In this document: positions 58,234 to 64,000 of the stretch, one piece after another
Position numbering within the stretch: position 1 is the stretch's first letter
Layout of the letters: each line of letters starts with the position of its first letter
Assembly: GCA_949152475.1 (NCBI GenBank)
Contig: OX424566.1
Location: 11,431,177 to 11,495,176 of the forward strand
Length of the DNA: 64,000 bases
Source of the DNA: Terebella lapidaria
Lineage: Eukaryota; Annelida; Polychaeta; Terebellida; Terebellidae
Reading direction: 5' to 3'
Position numbers and translations under genes: made by a program
The notes under the pieces: model-generated
Seen by the model: the letters and a program-made list of their open reading frames with translations, nothing else
The model's database searches: none
Told to the model about the DNA's origin: nothing

Positions 58234-60423
58234 AGACGTGGAATCAATACCCAGTATTAAGTATTCCGAGCAAACAAAACAGGGTCCGTTATCCAATCTC
58301 ATAGTCCGGGGACAGAAAGTCATATCAGGCATACGAAGTGAGAGAAAACAAAAATAACAGGGAAACTCACGAACCCCCCAAAATGGCCATTAGGAGGTGA
58401 AATCAGGTGTTCCGGAAAGAGTGAGCATTTCCTGCCCCACTAGTGGCACCCGTCATGAATTCCCCAAAATTAACATGAAAATAGATCTAGTTGCATGGCA
58501 GACATGGATTTGCTGTATTTGTCAACCAGATCATGATGACGTCCATAGAATTTCTTAAACGCAGCTATAAGTCTTGGTAAAACATATCCTTGTCGCAGCA
58601 GTTTAGAGACTAGCTGGGCACTTCGATAGACAAAGTCCTCATATTTGCAACTAGCTCTGGAATAGCGTATAAGTTGAGAAACAAACACACCATATGCCGG
58701 TGACATAGGAATGTTGCTGCTTAGAAAAGGGAAATTGACTATGGAAAAATTGAAATCATCACGTTTGTCATATAATCTAGTTGACAGGTTAGAATCATTA
58801 TCAATCTCCAACCTCAGGTCTAGATAGTTGGAAAAATTAGCGGAGTCTGTAGTATCTTTAATTTCAAGTTCCCTAGGATATATGACATCCAAATAATCAC
58901 CAAACTTGGGATTATTTAGCGACAATACATCATCTATGTATCGGAAAGTGAAATTAAAATTACATGTTAGTTTCTTAGAACCTCCTCGTTGTAAATGTTG
59001 GATAAAATCTGATTCATATGAGTATAAAAACAGGTCTGCCGATAATGGTGCACAGTTTGTACCCATGGGAATACCAATAGTTTGTTGAAATATTCGACCA
59101 CCAAATTCCACAAAAATATTATCAATCAGAAAATTAACCATATTTATCACATCTATTTCAGTATATTTGTATGGGGCATCAGAGTCGCCTTTAACAAAAT
59201 AAGCGGTATTATATTTAACTACAATATAGTGGTACCGACGTTGTCCTTTTTTAGAGAAAAATGAATTATTGATTAGTTTTTTAAGCTGAGACTTCAGTTC
59301 AGAATGAGGTATAGTTGTGTACAAAGTGGAGAAATCAAATGTTTTGATAGACGTTACTTTTGAAAGTGTGTGAGCATGTAGGTATTCCAATAAAGATTTG
59401 GAATTTTTTAATATCCACATTTGGTTTACACCACTTCTAGAATAGATGGTTTCAGAGTACTTTTGGAGACCCTGTTTAATTTTAGACAATATAACAGTTA
59501 ATATTTTTGAAAGGGCTTTGGTAGAACATGACGCTGAACCTGAAATATATCTTTGTTTGTGTGGATTTTTGTGCAACTTTGGGATCCAATATAAGTTTGG
59601 TAGATTAGAATCTTTACATGAGGTAGTAATACCAAACGAATGCAATACGGACACATGATTTGATAAGATATCCTGTTTGGGCACGGTAATGGCTTGGTAT
59701 GTACTATTGGAATTAGTATTGTTGGCAATACCCAGTTCGTTAAACAGACACTGTATATAGTATGCTTTACAAACAAAAACAACATTATTAGAAGCTTTAT
59801 CTGCAGGGACAATGACGAACCTTTCTTTAAGTTTCAACAAACTATTAGTAACCACGGGATCATTGAAGACAGAGCTGTATTTAGTACTAACTGACTTTGA
59901 CAAAACATTAATGCGTTTGTTTACCAATGACCTAATCTGTTTGACCCATTCTGACAGAGAATCAGTTTCTGCCTTTTCTCGCTTTGTCCATTTTCTGGCA
60001 TGCTCCTCAACTGCATCCATGATTAACTTGAAATTGTATCTCCATGAAAACGACGTGGGCTCTCTATATTTGGGACCTTTGGACAAAATGTCTTTCAATG
60101 ATTCATTCTCCACTATATTGAGGTCGCCTGAAATAACATGCCCAACTGGATCGTGTATGAACGGAGAGTTAATGCAAGTGCAGGAGGGTGGGTTATGTAA
60201 GAGATCATCAATATCCAAATCATTCAATGTTTGTTTGTAGTTGAATATCTCGGAAGCAACAGATTTGGTATATGAGTAGGATATAGATGGAGCGGCCGTG
60301 TCAGTGAAGTATGATGGTACCTGGGACTGAACAGACTTATGATGTAATATATTACTGATGTTAATTGCATCGATACCTTTATTGGCAAATTTTATCTTCA
60401 GAAAAGACCGTTTGGACAAGATG
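58234..60423 (-). mobile_element. Penelope-like retroelement insertion in copy B
   Basis: Bounded by comparison with the empty site at 44202. Left flank 'tctagttat', right flank 'tatatttgtac', giving a 3-4 bp duplication (TAT or TATA). The minus strand runs RT ORF, then a 236-bp 3' tail ending at the terminus shared with copies at 31130, 48075 and, decayed, 5716. The 5' border lies a few bases before the first codon read, so the copy is probably 5'-truncated. No long terminal repeat is present. Confidence 0.9.
58470..60419 (-). CDS. Penelope-like reverse transcriptase, long intact ORF
   Basis: 649 codons without a stop, from a TTG at the insertion border; the true start is missing. The N-terminal region has a C-x-C (80-82) in 'SCTCINSPF'. 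'IPKLHK' (279-284) is the PxxHK-type motif typical of Penelope RTs. RT motif A is 'FDFSTLYTTIP' (Asp362), motif B 'GIPMGTNCAP' (449-458), and motif C YIDD (494-497) with both catalytic aspartates. There is no C-terminal GIY-YIG endonuclease, unlike canonical Penelope. That fits endonuclease-lacking clades or the group with an N-terminal endonuclease (Naiad/Chlamys type), whose 5' part would be lost here. RT would copy element RNA at a nick or DNA end. The intact frame implies a recent insertion. Confidence 0.85.
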   Translation of the reverse strand: MSKRSFLKIKFANKGIDAINISNILHHKSVQSQVPSYFTDTAAPSISYSYTKSVASEIFNYKQTLNDLDIDDLLHNPPSCTCINSPFIHDPVGHVISGDLNIVENESLKDILSKGPKYREPTSFSWRYNFKLIMDAVEEHARKWTKREKAETDSLSEWVKQIRSLVNKRINVLSKSVSTKYSSVFNDPVVTNSLLKLKERFVIVPADKASNNVVFVCKAYYIQCLFNELGIANNTNSNSTYQAITVPKQDILSNHVSVLHSFGITTSCKDSNLPNLYWIPKLHKNPHKQRYISGSASCSTKALSKILTVILSKIKQGLQKYSETIYSRSGVNQMWILKNSKSLLEYLHAHTLSKVTSIKTFDFSTLYTTIPHSELKSQLKKLINNSFFSKKGQRRYHYIVVKYNTAYFVKGDSDAPYKYTEIDVINMVNFLIDNIFVEFGGRIFQQTIGIPMGTNCAPLSADLFLYSYESDFIQHLQRGGSKKLTCNFNFTFRYIDDVLSLNNPKFGDYLDVIYPRELEIKDTTDSANFSNYLDLRLEIDNDSNLSTRLYDKRDDFNFSIVNFPFLSSNIPMSPAYGVFVSQLIRYSRASCKYEDFVYRSAQLVSKLLRQGYVLPRLIAAFKKFYGRHHDLVDKYSKSMSAMQLDLFSC

Positions 60424-61710
60424 TATATTTGTACATCTTTTAGGTAATTGACATGTCTTCATTCCGTACTCGGAATCACCTTTATGATCCTTATTGAATA
60501 AATGAGAAAGTAAGCGCAGGATATGATACGTGGGATGTAATTCCTTGTCAATGAAGCTGTGTAACCTGCCACATTCTCATATGTGAGCAGACGGTGAAGC
60601 ACGATAGTTTTTGATATGGCGTTTGTGATGAGCATCCTGTTTTGGCATGGATCTGACTTGATCAGTGCAGAAAAGCTGAATCTATATTCGTATTTCCAAT
60701 CCTTTCCAGTCATGTTTTAACGTTGCCATCCTGTGACAGTTAAGTGATTATCAAACGCTACATGCCATATTTCACTCTGTACGCCACTCATATCGTGTAC
60801 AATACAGCTAGGATGCTGCTGAAGATGTATTACATAATTATATCTAGCCTGTACCTTATATAATCATCGGTAGTACACGTTGCCCAGTGTTTAACTAAAA
60901 ACAGGAATTTATTGAAACAGTTTCTTCTCCAAGATATAAAATAGATTGGAGTATATATATGAATATATTTTTGAAATAAACAGACCTTAGCTCCTTTTTG
61001 TTGGTCCGCAAATCGGTTTACACGGATGATTACATAAGAAATGGGGCGATTCAATCTGTCATTTTGGGTTCAGTTGACAAATTGCACAGACTAATTTGCA
61101 GACAAGTTGTCTATCAAACCCACAATTTTTTTATCCACAATTCTGTTATTCCTGATTTATTCCCATGATTTCTTTAACACCATTATTGGGAAATGATGGT
61201 GGAATATTGGATGAATGGTGTAAATGCCCCTGCTTCAACACCACAAAGTGACACTTCCTCATTATACCTGAAAAATATTACAAACCTAAACAAATTCACA
61301 AGCTGAGGTACAGTTCTCTGATCTAAAAGTGTTACAAGGACTTGATAGTTCGAGATTTCATGACAGGAAATGTAATGCACCGGGAAGGCTGTGAAAACTG
61401 GACAACAGTATAAAGAATACATTATAGTACACCTGGTATAAGAGTATATGTATACCCGAACTTACTTTCCGTATGAACTGTCAATAATTACCGTCTTGAA
61501 CACGCTTAGGAATACCAAACGGGACAGTGGTGGAGATAGAGCATGCAAGTCTCGTATTTGTCTCTGTCTTATTCCAATGTCAGTTCATATTTCCAGGCTC
61601 AGATATGTGCCGTCGTCACGAAAGGCTCTTGATTCATTAATCATTATCCCTTGTGATTTCTCAGTGTCAATATACAGTAACAGTTTGCACTATTACTGGA
61701 CAAACAATGG

Positions 61711-61884
61711 AGCTTTAGATAATTGGTGGGTATTAATTTAATTTAAACGTAATTTATTTATCGAGGATTTTCAAACGCATATTTACATGCACAGACATGA
61801 ATCTCCTCGTCCAGGACGGGTCGTACAAACCTAGCGATTTCGTTCTCACTTTCAAAAAAACAACAACATTAATTATCATTCATT
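61711..61884 (-). other. 3' untranslated tail of the right-edge non-LTR element
   Basis: On the minus strand, the sequence after the stop codon runs about 150 bp to an A/T-rich end ('aataaattacgtttaaat'). It joins copy B sequence near 61711-61735. The exact end is uncertain. Confidence 0.5.
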
Positions 61885-64000
61885 TCACAAGAATTGATTT
61901 GATTCTGAAATATATAGATAAAATGCATCAAATAAAGCATGATTATCATCAATAGAGAGTGAAATATTACCCTTTAAAAATGTATCACATATAAATCTCA
62001 TCTGAGCAGAACTTAAGTTCTCAACTGTGAAAGGTCCAACTAGTTGTGATAGGAGGGGGGCACAGGTGGCGAGCATCTTGAGCCGGGCAGCTCGATAGGT
62101 TGGGCAATGTAGAATGTAATGAATGGTATCCTCGTTGCAGAAGCCACAGCTTCCACAAACTGAACTATTAATGAAGTTATATTTCTTCCTATGACTGTTT
62201 AGTCCACTTAGCCCCATTCGCATACGAGCCTGATGTACAGGACCACGGCCTGTACCGTAACAATATAAGGGGTTACTCTCTGGGGAAAATGAATCGTTAA
62301 TCCTTCGCTTGAATACAGGAAAAGAAGGGGCCAATTTTATAGAAGAACTTAAATTATTCCATGCAGCTGCAGCGGAAATGAAAAATGATTTCTTATAGGC
62401 AAGTGTCCGAGCTCGGGGAACTCTTAGGTCTCTAGCATTCCGTACTTCATAATGATGTGTTGCGGAAACCACGCCCGGGCAGAGTTCAGAGAGATACGGC
62501 GGAGTAAGGCCATTCATTACTTTATACATCATGCATAACCGATAATAATTTCGTCGCACCTTTAGTGTGGGCCATCCCAAGTCATTGAGCAGGGCAGTAT
62601 TACTGACTGAATTATAAGCACCAGTGCATGTCAACGCTGATGATCTCTGGACCCGCTCCAAGGCACCCGACAGATAATCTGGACAGTTGTTATGTATCAA
62701 ATTTCCATATTCCAAAATAGGTCTAATAAAAGTGGTATAAATAGTCTCCTTACATTTCCTTGGCAATACATAAGCCAATCTTTTCAGCATATTCAACATG
62801 GGCCCAGCTTTAGAAATCCGATCATGGATATGCATGTCCCAAGTCATGTCTTCTGTGAAAATAATTCCCAGATGTCTATGTTGAGCCACTCTAGAAATTT
62901 CTTGCTTATTAAAAATAATAGGATCATAATTTAATCTGTCTTTTTTTCTCGAGAACACGATCATATTAGATTTTATGGCGCTGAATGAGACAGCCCATTG
63001 ACCGGCCCATTGATTCAATGTTTCGAGATCTAGGTTCAATTCCATGATGTTTTTTCTTGGGTCAGTAATTACTTTCATGAGGCATGTATCATCTGCATAT
63101 AGGAAAATATCACTCTCAATACCAACAGTTATGTCATTAATGAAAACTAGAAATAACAGTGGTCCCAGAATAGACCCCTGGGGAACACCTGCGCCTATGC
63201 CGAGAAAAGGAGACTGCTGACCTTGAATGACCACGCGTTGTGATCTGTTCATCAAGTAATCAACTATCCATGATAACATTGGTCCTGAAACACCTATTGA
63301 TTGAAGTTTATGAATCAAGCCGGCATGCCATACTCTGTCGAATGCCTTGGAGATGTCCAGAAATACCATACAAACATCCATATGCATGTCAAGATTCTGA
63401 TATATATTATGTGTTAACATGACCAACTGATTCATTGCTGAATCCAACGGTTTAAATCCCGAATTTCTCCATGTTAAGAGACCGTTCGTCAGACAGTAGT
63501 TATACAACTGATTGAATACAAGACGTTCTAGTACTTTCCCCAGAACAGAAATTAAGGACACAGGTCTATAATTTGATTTGATATTGCTGTCACCTTTTTT
63601 ATAAAGAGGTGTAATATTGGCCCGTTTCCACAAGTCAGGATATTTTCCAGTACGTAGTGAAAAATTAAATAGATCGGTTATATGACCACATACAGAAGGA
63701 GATACATTTCTTAGAAGTCTATTGCTTATGCCATCTGGGCCATTCGCTTTGTTCGTATCGAGATGAGAGAGCACGTTCAACACATCATTGTACTGAACAC
63801 GTACATCTGTGAAACGGGAACATGTTGTATAAAACAAGGGTGGCATTGCACTGGGGGGTTCAAGGATCGAACACTGTTCAGCAAAATATTCATTTAGTAA
63901 CGTAGTTTTGCCTATATTTGTCGAATAGCTTGACCCATTATCAATGAGAGTTGGAATACCAGAATTTACCTTTGCGCCCAATAAGCTTTTGGCCACCTTC
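61885..64000 (-). CDS. Non-LTR retrotransposon ORF2, RT to zinc knuckle (partial, runs off the right edge)
   Basis: At least 703 codons open to the window edge. The RT domain spans about 80-390, with 'KANGPDGISNRLL' (83-95), motif A 'FLDISKAFDRVWH' (212-224), motif B 'GVPQGSILGPLLF' (270-282) and motif C YADD (300-303). A thumb and connection region follows, then a C-terminal knuckle C617-x2-C620-x5-H626-x4-C631. The arrangement fits the CR1/Jockey-type group, which has an APE endonuclease N-terminal to RT; that part lies beyond the window. Target-primed reverse transcription by the encoded protein is the known mechanism of the group. The uninterrupted frame suggests a young copy. The family differs from the fragment at 29962. 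Confidence 0.9.
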   Translation of the reverse strand, partial: KVAKSLLGAKVNSGIPTLIDNGSSYSTNIGKTTLLNEYFAEQCSILEPPSAMPPLFYTTCSRFTDVRVQYNDVLNVLSHLDTNKANGPDGISNRLLRNVSPSVCGHITDLFNFSLRTGKYPDLWKRANITPLYKKGDSNIKSNYRPVSLISVLGKVLERLVFNQLYNYCLTNGLLTWRNSGFKPLDSAMNQLVMLTHNIYQNLDMHMDVCMVFLDISKAFDRVWHAGLIHKLQSIGVSGPMLSWIVDYLMNRSQRVVIQGQQSPFLGIGAGVPQGSILGPLLFLVFINDITVGIESDIFLYADDTCLMKVITDPRKNIMELNLDLETLNQWAGQWAVSFSAIKSNMIVFSRKKDRLNYDPIIFNKQEISRVAQHRHLGIIFTEDMTWDMHIHDRISKAGPMLNMLKRLAYVLPRKCKETIYTTFIRPILEYGNLIHNNCPDYLSGALERVQRSSALTCTGAYNSVSNTALLNDLGWPTLKVRRNYYRLCMMYKVMNGLTPPYLSELCPGVVSATHHYEVRNARDLRVPRARTLAYKKSFFISAAAAWNNLSSSIKLAPSFPVFKRRINDSFSPESNPLYCYGTGRGPVHQARMRMGLSGLNSHRKKYNFINSSVCGSCGFCNEDTIHYILHCPTYRAARLKMLATCAPLLSQLVGPFTVENLSSAQMRFICDTFLKGNISLSIDDNHALFDAFYLYISESNQFL

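Larger units (their letters stand above)
49645..61710. repeat. Tandem duplication of about 10 kb, copy B
   Basis: Collinear with 36430-46570. It is longer because of B-only insertions at 50193-50896, 53749-54084, 54586-55444, 57397-57588 and 58234-60423. The small frames shared by A and B (for example 42049 and 55893) shift between copies and show no coding constraint. Confidence 0.85.

Overview
The window is AT-rich, gene-poor animal nuclear DNA made almost entirely of transposable elements, their relics and nested tandem duplications. No complete host gene was found. The organism is inferred to be a marine invertebrate, most likely a lophotrochozoan such as a mollusc. That rests on the Penelope-like reverse transcriptase and its 3' tail, the non-LTR retroelement and the Polinton-type ATPase, which I recall as common in such genomes. 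The sequence alone cannot fix the species.

Layout. 0-11 kb: a tandem duplication of about 3.4 kb, a large foldback (1.1-2.3 kb), an old Penelope 3' fragment (5.3-5.7 kb), a TTAA-flanked MITE (6.3-6.9 kb), and a 980-bp tandem duplication whose second copy holds an 800-bp TTA-flanked DNA transposon (9450-10249). 11-20 kb: a dispersed repeat with a hairpin, a tRNA-like SINE head, and a four-copy array with units of 1.6-2.7 kb. 20-30 kb: more duplications, a 176-bp MITE with a 6-bp target duplication, a 236-bp foldback, and a SINE-like head with a 140-bp hairpin. 30-32 kb: truncated non-LTR and Penelope copies. 32,493-35,486: a complete 2,994-bp Polinton/Maverick-type mini-element. 36.4-61.7 kb: a tandem duplication of about 10 kb (copy A 36.4-46.6, copy B 49.6-61.7) with different insertions in each copy. 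58,234-60,423: a Penelope-like element with a long intact RT ORF. 61.7 kb to the end: a non-LTR retrotransposon with an intact RT ORF that runs off the right edge.

The most notable object is the mini-element. It has 613-bp terminal inverted repeats that differ at one position by eye, a 6-bp target duplication AACCAT confirmed by a paralogous empty site at 27,364, and one gene. That gene encodes an A32/FtsK-like packaging ATPase followed by a C2HC zinc finger and a duplicated helical domain. It has no polymerase, integrase, protease or capsid gene, so it must depend on helpers if it moves. Each inverted repeat carries a CRE/ETS promoter-like module at its outer end and stops just past a start codon at its inner end.

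Because the tandem copies serve as empty sites for each other, several insertions can be bounded to the base. All sequence comparisons here were made by eye.
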